Source of the DNA: Mycolicibacterium rhodesiae NBB3
GTDB taxonomy: Bacteria > Actinomycetota > Actinomycetes > Mycobacteriales > Mycobacteriaceae
Assembly (NCBI RefSeq): GCF_000230895.2
Contig: NC_016604.1
Span: forward strand, 4,216,001 to 4,280,000
Length of the DNA stretch: 64,000 nt
Direction: 5' to 3'
Position 1 is the first letter of the stretch. Every line of letters begins with the position of its first letter. The position numbers were made by a program, and so were the translations under genes. The notes below the pieces were generated by a model. It was not told where the DNA came from, made no database searches, and saw nothing but the letters and a program-made list of their open reading frames with translations. Positions 15,988 to 24,872 of the stretch are shown in pieces.

Positions 15988-16017
15988 GACTTTCAAGCTA
16001 GCCCAGCCCTGCTACCT

Positions 16018-16027
16018 GACACGTGTC
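16018..16027. promoter_or_regulatory. Perfect 10-bp palindrome between rbsK and proA
   Basis: GACACGTGTC lies between the divergent starts of rbsK (15987) and proA (16061), 21 bases before the proA -10. It may be an operator; no regulator is encoded nearby. Confidence 0.35.
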
Positions 16028-16048
16028 GAACGCCGCAGACAGGTTCGA

Positions 16049-16054
16049 TACGCT
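16049..16054 (+). promoter_or_regulatory. Candidate -10 of proA (leaderless)
   Basis: TACGCT, a TANNNT match, ends 6 bases before the proA ATG. This supports the start chosen and a transcript with no leader. Confidence 0.5.
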
Positions 16055-16060
16055 GGCTCA

Positions 16061-17332
16061 ATGAGTGTGCAGGCTGCAGTTCGGAGCGGCGCGACAAATG
16101 GGCCTGGGTCCGACTTGCGCTCGCAGGTCCACGACGCCGCCCGCCGGGCCCGCGTCGCGGCGCGAGCACTGGCGACGCTGAGCACCGAGGTAAAGAACCG
16201 CGCGCTGCACGCCGCCGCCGATGCCGTGCTGGCTCGCGTGCATGAAATCCTTGCCGCCAACGAACGCGATCTCGACGCTGCGAGGGCCGCGGGCACGCCG
16301 GACGCCATGCTCGATCGGCTCGCGCTGAACCCTCAGCGCGTCGACGGCATCGCGTCGGGACTGCGTCAGGTTGCCGGTCTACCCGATCCGGTCGGCGAGG
16401 TGTTGCGTGGGCGCACTCTGCCCAACGGTCTACGACTTCGTCAGCAGCGCGTGCCGCTCGGTGTCGTCGGCATCGTCTACGAGGGCCGGCCCAACGTCAC
16501 CGTCGACGCCTTCGGGTTGACCCTGAAGTCCGGCAACTCGGTGCTGCTGCGCGGAAGCTCGTCGGCGGCCCATTCCAACGACGCGCTAGTCACCGCACTG
16601 CGCGCCGCCATGGCAGGCGAGGGGCTCGAACCCGACGTCGTGCAGTTGCTTCCCAGCGCGGACCGCGCCAGCGTCACCCATCTGATCCAGGCCCGCGGTC
16701 TCGTCGACGTTGTGATCCCGCGCGGGGGAGCGGGCTTGATCGACGCGGTGGTGCGCGACGCGATGGTCCCGACCATCGAGACCGGCGTCGGTAACTGTCA
16801 CGTCTACGTGCACGAGGCCGCCGATCTCGATGTGGCCGAACGGATTTTGCTCAACGCCAAGACGCGCAGGCCCAGCGTGTGCAACGCCGCTGAGTCGCTC
16901 TTGATCGACGCCGCGATCGCCGACACCGCCCTGCCCCGGCTGACGCAGGCCCTGCAGAGCGCGGGTGTGACTCTGCACGAGAACCCGTCCGACGACGAAC
17001 TGCGCGCCGAGTTCTTGTCGATGGACATCGCCATCGCGGTGGTCGACGGTCTCGACGCCGCGATCGAGCACATCAACGAATACGGCACCGGACATACCGA
17101 AGCCATCGTGACCACCAATCTTGCTGCTGCACAGCGGTTCACCGAGCGGGTGGACGCCGCGGCGGTGATGGTGAACGCGTCGACCGCGTTCACCGACGGC
17201 GAGCAATTCGGTTTCGGCGCCGAAATCGGCATCTCCACCCAGAAGCTGCACGCCCGCGGACCCATGGGCCTGCCCGAGTTGACATCGACCAAATGGATTG
17301 TGTGGGGCGACGGTCAGACCCGCCCCGCCTGA
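16061..17332 (+). CDS. proA: Gamma-glutamyl phosphate reductase
   Basis: Second step of proline synthesis: NADPH reduction of glutamyl 5-phosphate to the semialdehyde. The 423-residue protein is an aldehyde-dehydrogenase-superfamily member with the ProA signature (VPLGVVGIVYEGRPNVT) and catalytic C274 in RRPSVCNAAE. The frame is open 200 bases upstream, but homology and the -10 at 16049 fix ATG 16061. moxR follows 17 bases downstream. Confidence 0.96.
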   Translation: MSVQAAVRSGATNGPGSDLRSQVHDAARRARVAARALATLSTEVKNRALHAAADAVLARVHEILAANERDLDAARAAGTPDAMLDRLALNPQRVDGIASGLRQVAGLPDPVGEVLRGRTLPNGLRLRQQRVPLGVVGIVYEGRPNVTVDAFGLTLKSGNSVLLRGSSSAAHSNDALVTALRAAMAGEGLEPDVVQLLPSADRASVTHLIQARGLVDVVIPRGGAGLIDAVVRDAMVPTIETGVGNCHVYVHEAADLDVAERILLNAKTRRPSVCNAAESLLIDAAIADTALPRLTQALQSAGVTLHENPSDDELRAEFLSMDIAIAVVDGLDAAIEHINEYGTGHTEAIVTTNLAAAQRFTERVDAAAVMVNASTAFTDGEQFGFGAEIGISTQKLHARGPMGLPELTSTKWIVWGDGQTRPA

Positions 17333-17349
17333 CAGGAGAAACCAGACCG

Positions 17350-18225
17350 ATGAGCGTCCCCGCACGCCCTGCTCCGCTGTTCGCCGACATCGACGATGTC
17401 GCGGCCAAGCTTGCCGAGACCGGGTATCTGCCCGACACCGCAACCGCCACAGCGGTATTCCTCGCCGACCGGCTGGGCAAGCCGCTGTTGGTCGAGGGTC
17501 CCGCGGGTGTCGGCAAGACCGAACTGGCCCGCGCGGTCGCGCAGGCGACCGGATCGGGCCTGGTGCGGTTGCAGTGCTACGAGGGCGTCGACGAGGCCCG
17601 CGCCCTCTACGAGTGGAACCACGCCAAGCAGATCCTGCGCATCCAGGCCGGGTCTGGCGACTGGGACCAGACGAAAACCGATGTGTTCAGCGAAGAGTTC
17701 CTGCTGACGCGTCCGCTGCTGACGGCGATCAAGCGCACTGATCCGACAGTCTTGCTGATCGACGAGACCGACAAAGCCGACATCGAGATCGAGGGTCTGC
17801 TGCTGGAGGTACTCAGCGACTTCGCCGTCACCGTTCCGGAACTGGGCACCATCGTCGCCGAGCGCAAGCCGTTCGTCGTGCTGACCTCCAATGCGACGCG
17901 CGAACTGTCGGAGGCGCTCAAACGCCGGTGTCTGTTCCTGCACATCGACTTTCCCGATGCCGAACTGGAGCGACGCATCCTGTTGTCCCGGGTGCCGGAG
18001 CTGCCCGAGCACCTCGCCGAGGAACTGGTGCGCATCATCGGCGTGCTGCGCGGCATGGCGCTGAAGAAGCTGCCGTCGGTGGCGGAGACCATCGACTGGG
18101 CGCGCACGCTGCTGGCGCTGGGACTGGACACGATCACCGATGCGACCATCGCAGCCACCCTCGGTGTGGTGCTCAAGCACCAGTCCGATCAGGTCAAGGC
18201 TGCCGGAGAGTTACGGCTGAATTGA
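17350..18225 (+). CDS. MoxR-family AAA+ ATPase
   Basis: 291-residue MoxR ATPase, a chaperone-like machine that works with VWA-domain partners. Walker A is GPAGVGKT (50-57) and Walker B is LLIDE (135-139), with sensor-1 SNATRELS and the arginine-bearing LKRRCLFL downstream. Length equals M. tuberculosis Rv2426c. ATG at 17350 follows ACAGGAGAAACC. Its TGA shares a base with the ATG of the VWA gene, so the pair is coupled. The target of this MoxR/VWA pair is unknown. Confidence 0.93.
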   Translation: MSVPARPAPLFADIDDVAAKLAETGYLPDTATATAVFLADRLGKPLLVEGPAGVGKTELARAVAQATGSGLVRLQCYEGVDEARALYEWNHAKQILRIQAGSGDWDQTKTDVFSEEFLLTRPLLTAIKRTDPTVLLIDETDKADIEIEGLLLEVLSDFAVTVPELGTIVAERKPFVVLTSNATRELSEALKRRCLFLHIDFPDAELERRILLSRVPELPEHLAEELVRIIGVLRGMALKKLPSVAETIDWARTLLALGLDTITDATIAATLGVVLKHQSDQVKAAGELRLN

Positions 18226-19673
18226 TGGCAGTCCGACGCACCCGCCCGCCGCAACCGTTGGCGCCGCACGGAATTCCCGGCCACCTGGTGGAGTTCGTCG
18301 AAGCGCTGCGCGGACGCGGCATTTCGGTGGGGCCGTCGGAAACCGTCGACGCCGGCCGGGTGATGTCGGTCCTGGGCCTGCAGAGCCGCGAACAGCTGCG
18401 CGAGGGTATCGCCTGCGCGGTGCTGCGCCGTCCCGACCACCGTGAGACGTTCGACGCGATGTTCGACCTGTGGTTCCCCGCGGCGCTGGGTGCGAAAACG
18501 GTCCTCACCGACGAGGACGACGAAACGGACGGCGAGCCAGAGGGATTACCGCCCGAGGACGTCGATGCCATGCGTCAGGCGTTGCTAGATCTGTTGGAGG
18601 CCAACGAAGACCTGGCCAACATGGACGAGCGACTACAGCGGATGATCGCCCAGATTGTCGAGGCGCACGGACGGTACAACTCCAGCCGCGGCCCGTCGTA
18701 CTCGTCGTATCAGGCGCTCAAGGCGATGAACCTCGACGACCTCGAAGGCAGGCTGCTGGCCGGCCTGCTCGCACCGTACGGCGACGAACCGACGCCGACG
18801 CAGGAACAGATCGCGAAAGCGATGGCGGCGCAACGCATCAACCAACTGCGTCGCATGGTGGAGGCCGAGACCAAGCGCCGAACCGCCGAACAGCTGGGCC
18901 GCGACCATGTCCAGATGTACGGCGTGCCGCAGCTCGCCGAGAACGTCGAATTTTTGCGAGCCTCCGGCGAGCAGCTTCGCCAGATGCAACGGGTCGTGAA
19001 ACCGCTGGCGCGCACGTTGGCGACCCGGCTGGCCGCGCGGCGCCGACGGTCGCGGCAGGGCGAGATCGACCTGCGTAAGACGCTGCGCAAGTCGATGTCC
19101 ACCGGTGGCGTGCCGATCGACGTGGTGCTCAAGAAGCCGCATCCCGCCCGGCCCGAGCTGGTGGTGCTGTGCGACGTGTCCGGATCGGTGGCCGGCTTCA
19201 GCCATTTCACGTTGATGCTCGTGCATGCCCTGCGCCAGCAGTTCTCGCGCGTTCGCGTGTTCGCCTTCATCGACACCACCGACGAGGTCACCGAACTGTT
19301 CGGACCCGACGCCGACCTGGCGGTCGCGGTGCAGCGGATCACCCGCGAGGCGGCCGTGTACACCCGCGACGGCCATTCCGACTATGGGCACGCGTTCGTC
19401 TCGTTCATGAATGCGTGGCCGAATGTGCTGTCGCCGCGCAGCTCCCTGCTGGTGCTCGGCGACGGGCGCAACAACTACCGTAATCCCGAAGTGGAGCTGC
19501 TGGCCCACATGGTCAACTCCAGCAGGCACGCGCACTGGCTCAACCCCGAACCCAGGCACCTGTGGGGCAGCGGAGATTCGGCGGTGCCGCGCTACCAGGA
19601 CGTCATCACGATGCATGAATGCCGGTCCGCGAAACAGCTGGCCTCGGTCATCGATGCGCTGCTGCCGGTCTAG
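18225..19673 (+). CDS. VWA-domain protein (CoxE-like), MoxR partner
   Basis: 482 residues. The C-terminal half holds a von Willebrand A domain with the MIDAS motif CDVSGSVAG (D317). The N-terminal half is helical and polar with a highly charged middle (about 110-290). Such proteins bind a metal-dependent ligand and act with a MoxR ATPase in assembly or activation of another complex. It is the counterpart of M. tuberculosis Rv2425c. No signal peptide or membrane segment is seen, so it is cytosolic. Confidence 0.92.
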   Translation: MAVRRTRPPQPLAPHGIPGHLVEFVEALRGRGISVGPSETVDAGRVMSVLGLQSREQLREGIACAVLRRPDHRETFDAMFDLWFPAALGAKTVLTDEDDETDGEPEGLPPEDVDAMRQALLDLLEANEDLANMDERLQRMIAQIVEAHGRYNSSRGPSYSSYQALKAMNLDDLEGRLLAGLLAPYGDEPTPTQEQIAKAMAAQRINQLRRMVEAETKRRTAEQLGRDHVQMYGVPQLAENVEFLRASGEQLRQMQRVVKPLARTLATRLAARRRRSRQGEIDLRKTLRKSMSTGGVPIDVVLKKPHPARPELVVLCDVSGSVAGFSHFTLMLVHALRQQFSRVRVFAFIDTTDEVTELFGPDADLAVAVQRITREAAVYTRDGHSDYGHAFVSFMNAWPNVLSPRSSLLVLGDGRNNYRNPEVELLAHMVNSSRHAHWLNPEPRHLWGSGDSAVPRYQDVITMHECRSAKQLASVIDALLPV

Positions 19674-19702
19674 GCGCGGCACAAGACGTAAGCTGGCAAA
19701 TC

Positions 19703-20344
19703 GTGGTTTCTCGACGCAGGATGGGCGTGATGGGTGGGACGTTCGACCCCATCCACAACGGCCACCTTGTCGCGGCCAGCGAAGTCGCCGACCTGTTCGA
19801 GCTCGACGAGGTGGTGTTCGTCCCGACGGGCCAGCCGTGGCAGAAGCGTCAGCGCCCCGTCACCGCTGCCGAGGACCGCTATCTGATGACCGTGATCGCG
19901 ACGGCGTCCAACCCGAGGTTCTCGGTCAGCCGTGTCGACATCGACCGCGGCGGCCCGACCTACACCAAGGACACGTTGCGCGACCTGCGTGCGGTCAACC
20001 CGGAAGCGGACCTGTACTTCATCACCGGAGCCGACGCGCTGGCGTCGATCCTGTCCTGGCAGAACTGGGAGGAAATGTTCTCGATAGCCAAATTCGTCGG
20101 TGTCAGTCGGCCGGGCTACGAACTGGACGGACAGCACATCCAGGCCGCCATGGCGGAACTTCCCGCCGAGGCGCTGAGCCTGGTGGAAGTGCCTGCGCTG
20201 GCGATCTCGTCGACTGACTGCCGAAAGCGCGCTGAGGAGAACAGGCCCATCTGGTATCTGGTGCCCGACGGAGTGGTTCAGTACGTGACCAAACGCGAGC
20301 TCTATCAAGCACATTCGCTGGCAACCGAGGAGCCGACGCGATGA
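19703..20344 (+). CDS. nadD: Nicotinate-nucleotide adenylyltransferase
   Basis: Forms nicotinate adenine dinucleotide from nicotinate mononucleotide and ATP, the step before NadE. The 213 residues include the nucleotidyltransferase motif GGTFDPIHNGH (11-21) and the C-terminal ISSTDCRKR that contacts ATP. Start choice: GTG at 19703 (used here) or ATG at 19721 (MGVMGGTF); neither has a strong ribosome site. Its TGA overlaps the rsfS ATG by 4 bases, opening a tightly coupled five-gene operon up to degV. Confidence 0.93.
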   Translation: MVSRRRMGVMGGTFDPIHNGHLVAASEVADLFELDEVVFVPTGQPWQKRQRPVTAAEDRYLMTVIATASNPRFSVSRVDIDRGGPTYTKDTLRDLRAVNPEADLYFITGADALASILSWQNWEEMFSIAKFVGVSRPGYELDGQHIQAAMAELPAEALSLVEVPALAISSTDCRKRAEENRPIWYLVPDGVVQYVTKRELYQAHSLATEEPTR

Positions 20345-20742
20345 GCGCATCTGAGGAGGCGATCGGCATGGCCACGGTGGCCGCGCGCGCGGCGGCCGCC
20401 AAACTGGCCACCGACGTCGTTGTGATCGATGTGTCCGGGCAGCTGGTCATCACCGATTGTTTCGTCATCGCATCGGCGTCCAACGAACGCCAGGTCAACG
20501 CGATCGTCGACGAGGTCGAGGAGAAGATGCGCCTCGCCGGGCACAAGCCCGCCCGCCGGGAGGGCGCCCGCGAGGGGCGCTGGACGCTGCTCGACTTCGT
20601 GGACATCGTGGTGCACATCCAGCATCAGGACGAACGCAACTTCTACGCGCTGGACAAGCTCTGGCGTGACTGTCCCGCCATCACGGTGGACTTGGACGTC
20701 GATGAGCCGATCGCGCGAAGAGCAACGGACACCGACTCGTGA
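20341..20742 (+). CDS. rsfS: Ribosomal silencing factor RsfS
   Basis: Binds L14 of the large subunit and blocks subunit joining, lowering translation in starvation. The 133 residues show the typical DVVVIDVSGQLVITDCFVIA, then WTLLDFVDIVVHIQ near the C-terminus. ATGA overlap with nadD and GTGA overlap with gpgP make it strictly polycistronic. Length is normal and there is nothing unusual. Confidence 0.95.
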   Translation: MSASEEAIGMATVAARAAAAKLATDVVVIDVSGQLVITDCFVIASASNERQVNAIVDEVEEKMRLAGHKPARREGAREGRWTLLDFVDIVVHIQHQDERNFYALDKLWRDCPAITVDLDVDEPIARRATDTDS

Positions 20743-21407
20743 GGATCCGCCACCTGGTTCTGCTGCGTCACGGCCAGACCGAGTTCAACGCGGGCAGTCG
20801 CATGCAGGGTCAGCTGGACACCGACCTCTCCGAGCTCGGCAGGGTGCAGGCCGTAGCCGCCGCTGAGGTGCTGGCCAAGCGTCAGCCGCTGCTCATCGTG
20901 TCCTCGGACCTGCGGCGGGCGCTGGACACGGCGGTCGCTCTCGGCGAGCGTTCCGGAGTTCCGGTGCAGGTGGACACCAGGCTGCGGGAGACGCATCTGG
21001 GCGACTGGCAGGGTTTGACGCATCTCGAGGTCGACGCCCAATCCCCAGGCGCCCGGCTCGCGTGGCGCGAAAACGCGCGGTGGGCGCCGCATGGCGGGGA
21101 GAGCCGCGTGGACGTCGCGGCGCGCAGCATGCCGCTGGTGGCCGAGCTGCTCACCGCCCAGGCGGACTGGGGCGTCGACGAACGCGATCGGCCCGTCGTG
21201 CTCGTCGCACACGGTGGCCTCATCGCAGCACTGACTGCGGCGCTGCTCGGGCTTCCCGTCGACAACTGGCCGGTCCTCGGTGGAATGGGCAACTGCAGCT
21301 GGGTGCAGTTGTCGGCCCATAGCGACATCGACGCCGCGCACGCGGATATCCGTTGGCGGCTCGACGTCTGGAACGCCTCGGCGCAGGTTGCCAACGATGT
21401 CCTCTGA
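20739..21407 (+). CDS. gpgP: Glucosyl-3-phosphoglycerate phosphatase
   Basis: Histidine-phosphatase-family enzyme; in mycobacteria the orthologue (Rv2419c) dephosphorylates glucosyl-3-phosphoglycerate, an early step to methylglucose lipopolysaccharide. The 222 residues start at a GTG overlapping rsfS. The RHGQTEFN signature carries catalytic H11; the proton-donor region (LRETHLGDWQGLTH) and the second histidine (LVAHGGLIAAL) are present. The octanoyltransferase gene octT begins 11 bases before its end. Confidence 0.92.
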   Translation: MRIRHLVLLRHGQTEFNAGSRMQGQLDTDLSELGRVQAVAAAEVLAKRQPLLIVSSDLRRALDTAVALGERSGVPVQVDTRLRETHLGDWQGLTHLEVDAQSPGARLAWRENARWAPHGGESRVDVAARSMPLVAELLTAQADWGVDERDRPVVLVAHGGLIAALTAALLGLPVDNWPVLGGMGNCSWVQLSAHSDIDAAHADIRWRLDVWNASAQVANDVL

Positions 21408-22125
21408 CCCTGCCCGCCGAACGCTGCTGCTGTTCTGCGACTCGTTGTCGTATTACGGCCCGACCGGTGGTTTGCCGTCCGACGATCCGCGCATCTGGCC
21501 CAACATCGTTGCCGCCCAGTTGGGTTGGGATGTCGAACTCATCGGACGCATCGGCTGGACGTGCCGCGACGTGTGGTGGGCCGCGACCCAGGATCCGCGG
21601 GCATGGGCGGCGCTGCCGCGGGCGGGCGCCGTGGTGTTCGCGACCGGCGGGATGGATTCGCTTCCGTCGCCGTTGCCGACGGCGCTTCGGGAGTTGATCA
21701 GATACATCCGCCCCGCGTGGCTTCGGCGTTGGGCACGCGATGGATACGGCTGGCTGCAGCCGCGGCTCTCACCGGTGTCGCGCGCGGCGCTGCCGCCGCA
21801 CGTGTCTGTCGAATATCTCGAGATGACCAGAGGGGCAATTGATTTCAACCGACCCGGGATCCCGGTCGTCGCATCGTTGCCGTCGGTGCACATCGCGCAA
21901 ACGTACGGAAACGCCCACCACGGTCGGGAAGGCACGGTGAAGGCGATCACCGCATGGGCGGCCGAACACGACATACCGCTCGTCGATCTGAAGGCCGCCG
22001 TCGGCGACGAGGTGATGAGCGGCCGCGGCAATCCGGACGGGATCCACTGGAATTTCGAAGCCCATCAGGCGGTGGCCGACCTGATGCTCGAGGCGCTTGC
22101 CGAAGCCGGCGTGCCATGTCCGTGA
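21397..22125 (+). CDS. octT: Diglucosylglycerate octanoyltransferase
   Basis: SGNH/GDSL-hydrolase-fold protein of 242 residues. The nucleophile serine lies in LLFCDSLSYYG (15-25), and the C-terminal D-x-x-H is read as NPDGIHWN. The mycobacterial orthologue (Rv2418c) octanoylates diglucosylglycerate in methylglucose lipopolysaccharide synthesis. ATG at 21397 overlaps gpgP by 11 bases, and the gene overlaps degV by 10. The function is taken from orthology and gene order. Confidence 0.88.
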   Translation: MSSDPARRTLLLFCDSLSYYGPTGGLPSDDPRIWPNIVAAQLGWDVELIGRIGWTCRDVWWAATQDPRAWAALPRAGAVVFATGGMDSLPSPLPTALRELIRYIRPAWLRRWARDGYGWLQPRLSPVSRAALPPHVSVEYLEMTRGAIDFNRPGIPVVASLPSVHIAQTYGNAHHGREGTVKAITAWAAEHDIPLVDLKAAVGDEVMSGRGNPDGIHWNFEAHQAVADLMLEALAEAGVPCP

Positions 22126-22952
22126 TCGTCGTGACGGACTCGTCGTCCCGACTGCATTCAGATGAGTTGAAGCAGTGGAACATTCGTCAGGTGCCTTTGC
22201 ACGTCCTCGTTGACGGCTCGGACCTTCGCGACGGTGTGGACGATGCGCCCTACGACGTTCACGAGCGGCCCCGCGCGACGACCTCGGGTGCCGCACCTGC
22301 CGCGCTGACCGAGACCTATGCGCAGGCGCTGGCCGACAGTGGGGGCGACGGCGTTGTCGCGGTCCACATCTCGGCGGCGTTGTCGAGCACCTTCAGCACG
22401 GCGGTGGCCGCCGCACGCGAGTTCGGATCGTCAGTACGCGTCGTGAACTCGCGCACTGCCGCGATGGGCGTCGGATTCGTCGCGCGCGCCGCTGCGGAGG
22501 CGGCGATGAGTGGATCCGATCTGGAAGCCGTTGAAGCTGCCGCTCGTTCGGCGATACCGCGCACCCACGCCTTCATCGTCGTGCACCGCCTGGAAAACCT
22601 CAGGCGCAGCGGGCGTATCGGCGCGGCGGCGTCATGGCTAGGCACGGCGCTGTCGCTCAAGCCGCTGCTGACGCTCGACGTGGACGGCCGTCTCGTGCTG
22701 GACCAACGAATCCGCACGATCACCAAGGCGCACGCGGCGATGGTCGAGCGCGTCGCCGAGATCGTCGGCGAGCGCAGCGCCCGAATCGCCATTCACCATG
22801 TCGACAACCACGACGGCGCCGACCAAATGGGCGCCGCGCTGACGACGCGCCTGCCGCAGATCGACTCGCTCACCGTCGCCGACATGGGCCCGGTGTTGTC
22901 GATCCACCTGGGCGCCGGCGCCATCGGAGTCGTCGTCCAGACCGCCGACTAG
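22116..22952 (+). CDS. DegV-family fatty-acid-binding protein
   Basis: 278 residues of the DegV fold, which binds a single fatty acid. The N-terminal VIVVTDSSSRL, the TSGAAPAALTETYAQAL segment, HISAALSSTFSTA and the C-terminal GPVLSIHLGAGAIGVV are diagnostic. Members act with fatty-acid kinases or deliver acyl chains; next to octT it could supply octanoate (inference). It is the last gene of the nadD operon. Its TAG overlaps, through CTAG, the stop of the convergent gene at 22949, where the accessory block begins. Confidence 0.9.
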   Translation: MSVIVVTDSSSRLHSDELKQWNIRQVPLHVLVDGSDLRDGVDDAPYDVHERPRATTSGAAPAALTETYAQALADSGGDGVVAVHISAALSSTFSTAVAAAREFGSSVRVVNSRTAAMGVGFVARAAAEAAMSGSDLEAVEAAARSAIPRTHAFIVVHRLENLRRSGRIGAAASWLGTALSLKPLLTLDVDGRLVLDQRIRTITKAHAAMVERVAEIVGERSARIAIHHVDNHDGADQMGAALTTRLPQIDSLTVADMGPVLSIHLGAGAIGVVVQTAD

Positions 22953-24001
22953 CCCGCGTAACGCCCGGTGATGGGCGGGAGGTCCTTCAGCGTCACGATG
23001 CCAGGTTCTGCGGCGACGACGGCGGGCACGGCGTTGGTGACAGGCATGGCGGTGTAGATCATGCCGAGACCCATGAACCCGGGTTCGGTCCAGTCCTTGG
23101 GCGGCAGGCAGTGCAGCACGGTGCGCATGTTGGGCAGGCCGAACACCTGGACGACGTGACCGTGCTCGAGGGGCTTGGGCGGGGTGACATGGCGCCCCAT
23201 GATCCAGTTGAATCCCACACTGACGACGTTCTTCTCGCCCACCCACCCACGGTGGTAGCCCATGACACCGCCGACGGTGCCCTCGGGGATCTGCATGAAG
23301 CCCAGATCGCTGTCGCCGGTGGCCGGGGTGAACGTGACGTCGAAGGTCAACTTGTCGAGCTTGGCGCCGATGGCGTCCGCCATCATCGCGGCGGATTCGG
23401 CGAACACCTCGCTTTCGCGTCGCACACTTTCGGCCAGACCGGGGGTGTCGGGATCCTGGGAGAAGCCCATCGCTGTCTGCGTTCCCGCGGACTCATAGGT
23501 GGAGCAGTCCACCGATTCGGTGATCCGGATCTCGTCGACCCGCTCGCAGGAACCACTCAGCACCATACCCACCATGTTCGTCATGCCAGGGTGGGCTCCG
23601 TTGCCGAAGATGGTGGAATTGCCCTTCTCGCAGGCCTTCCTGATGCGTTCCTGATCCTCGGGTGTCTGTTTCCCCCCGGTGATCCAGGCGGCGCTCGAAC
23701 AGACGTTGACACCGGCTTCGAGCAGACGAACCAGTTCGTCGATGCTGGGCCACAACGGGTTGTAGCAGCACGCGTCGGGGCGCAGCGCGATGAGCGCGTC
23801 GATGTCGTTGGTGGCTGTCACACCCGTTGGTTCGGGCCAACCCGCGAGTTCTGCGGCGTCGGTTCCCACCTTGTCGGCGCCGTGGGCGTACACGCCGACC
23901 AGTTCCATGTCGTCGCGGCCGATGATGGCGTGCAGCGACCGTTTGCCGATGTTGCCGGTGGTCCACTGAATGACGCGAAGGGGCCTGTCGAGGGTCGTCA
24001 T
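22949..24001 (-). CDS. DapB-like NAD(P)-dependent dehydrogenase/reductase
   Basis: 350 residues. The N-terminal Rossmann fold begins IQWTTGNIGKRSL, and the rest matches the dihydrodipicolinate-reductase-like family that includes 2,4-diaminopentanoate dehydrogenase. It is too long for a true DapB, so lysine synthesis is not implied. The substrate is unknown; many actinobacterial paralogues sit in lipid or steroid clusters. ATG at 24001 is preferred over a TTG 9 bases upstream. The gene follows the SDR at 24012 by 10 bases, so thioesterase-SDR-DapB-like is one operon. Confidence 0.8.
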   Translation of the reverse strand: MTTLDRPLRVIQWTTGNIGKRSLHAIIGRDDMELVGVYAHGADKVGTDAAELAGWPEPTGVTATNDIDALIALRPDACCYNPLWPSIDELVRLLEAGVNVCSSAAWITGGKQTPEDQERIRKACEKGNSTIFGNGAHPGMTNMVGMVLSGSCERVDEIRITESVDCSTYESAGTQTAMGFSQDPDTPGLAESVRRESEVFAESAAMMADAIGAKLDKLTFDVTFTPATGDSDLGFMQIPEGTVGGVMGYHRGWVGEKNVVSVGFNWIMGRHVTPPKPLEHGHVVQVFGLPNMRTVLHCLPPKDWTEPGFMGLGMIYTAMPVTNAVPAVVAAEPGIVTLKDLPPITGRYAG

Positions 24002-24011
24002 TCGATGCAAT

Positions 24012-24815
24012 CTACATGTGCGTTCCGCCGTCGACGCGCACCTCGGTGCCGGTCACGAAATAGGCATCCGAGGAGGCGAGCATCGCCACCACCGCGGCGA
24101 CCGCATCCGGCTTGGCGAACATACCTCCGCCGTCCACGGGCAGGGTCGGCATGATCTTGCCGAACAGCGAGAAGTCGGCATCGTCGGGCAGTCCGGGACC
24201 GATGCTCTGTTTGGATTCGCCGGTGCCATCGGTCATTCCGGACGAGATCGAGCCGGGTTGAACCGAGTTGAACCGGATCCGCTCCTTGGCGAACTCAAGC
24301 GCGAGCGTGTGGGTCATCGCCTGGATTCCTCCTTTGGACGCCGCGTAGGCCGACATGTAGGGATGCGCGAAGGCCGCTGAGGTGGAGCTGAAGTTGACCA
24401 CCGCGGGGTCCGTCCCGGTGCGCAAAGCGGGGATGGCCTCGCGCGTCATCAGGAAGGTGCCGATCAGGTTGATCCGCAGCACCTGCTCGAAATCGGCGAG
24501 CGTCGTCTCGAGGAAATGCACCGACCGCAGAATCCCCGCGGCGTTGACGAGCGCATCGAGACCGCCGAGCGCCTCGACGGCCTGGGCCACGCCCTGCTTG
24601 ACGGAGTCCTCGCTGGAGACGTCGAGGACCACCGTCGTCAGCCGATCGCGGTTCGCCTCGGCCCTGGCGACGGTGTCCTTCAAGCCGGACTCGCTGATAT
24701 CGGCCGCGGCCACCCGGCCGCCTTCGTCCAGGATCCGCAGGACGGTTGCCTGCCCGATGCCCGAGCCGCCGCCGGTGATGAGGACTCGGCGGTCGAGGTA
24801 GCGCTGAAGAGGCAT
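24012..24815 (-). CDS. Short-chain dehydrogenase/reductase
   Basis: 267-residue classical SDR. It has the cofactor motif TGGGSGIGQA, NAAG, the catalytic serine in NFSSTSAAF, YAASK, and a C-terminal GTEVRVDGG. An aspartate after strand two (AAADIS) indicates NAD(H) use. The substrate is probably a hydroxy/keto steroid or acyl-CoA by context. It lies between the PaaI-type thioesterase (57-bp gap) and the DapB-like gene. Confidence 0.88.
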   Translation of the reverse strand: MPLQRYLDRRVLITGGGSGIGQATVLRILDEGGRVAAADISESGLKDTVARAEANRDRLTTVVLDVSSEDSVKQGVAQAVEALGGLDALVNAAGILRSVHFLETTLADFEQVLRINLIGTFLMTREAIPALRTGTDPAVVNFSSTSAAFAHPYMSAYAASKGGIQAMTHTLALEFAKERIRFNSVQPGSISSGMTDGTGESKQSIGPGLPDDADFSLFGKIMPTLPVDGGGMFAKPDAVAAVVAMLASSDAYFVTGTEVRVDGGTHM

Positions 24816-24872
24816 AGGCAGATACTTGCGTGAAATGCCGCAGGTGTCAGCCGATTGTCCCGGCCAGTGGAC

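Noticed and set aside
22634..24154. 506-codon plus-strand frame across degV and the DapB-like gene
   Set aside because: Covers two well-supported genes in other frames; composition typical of GC-rich shadows.
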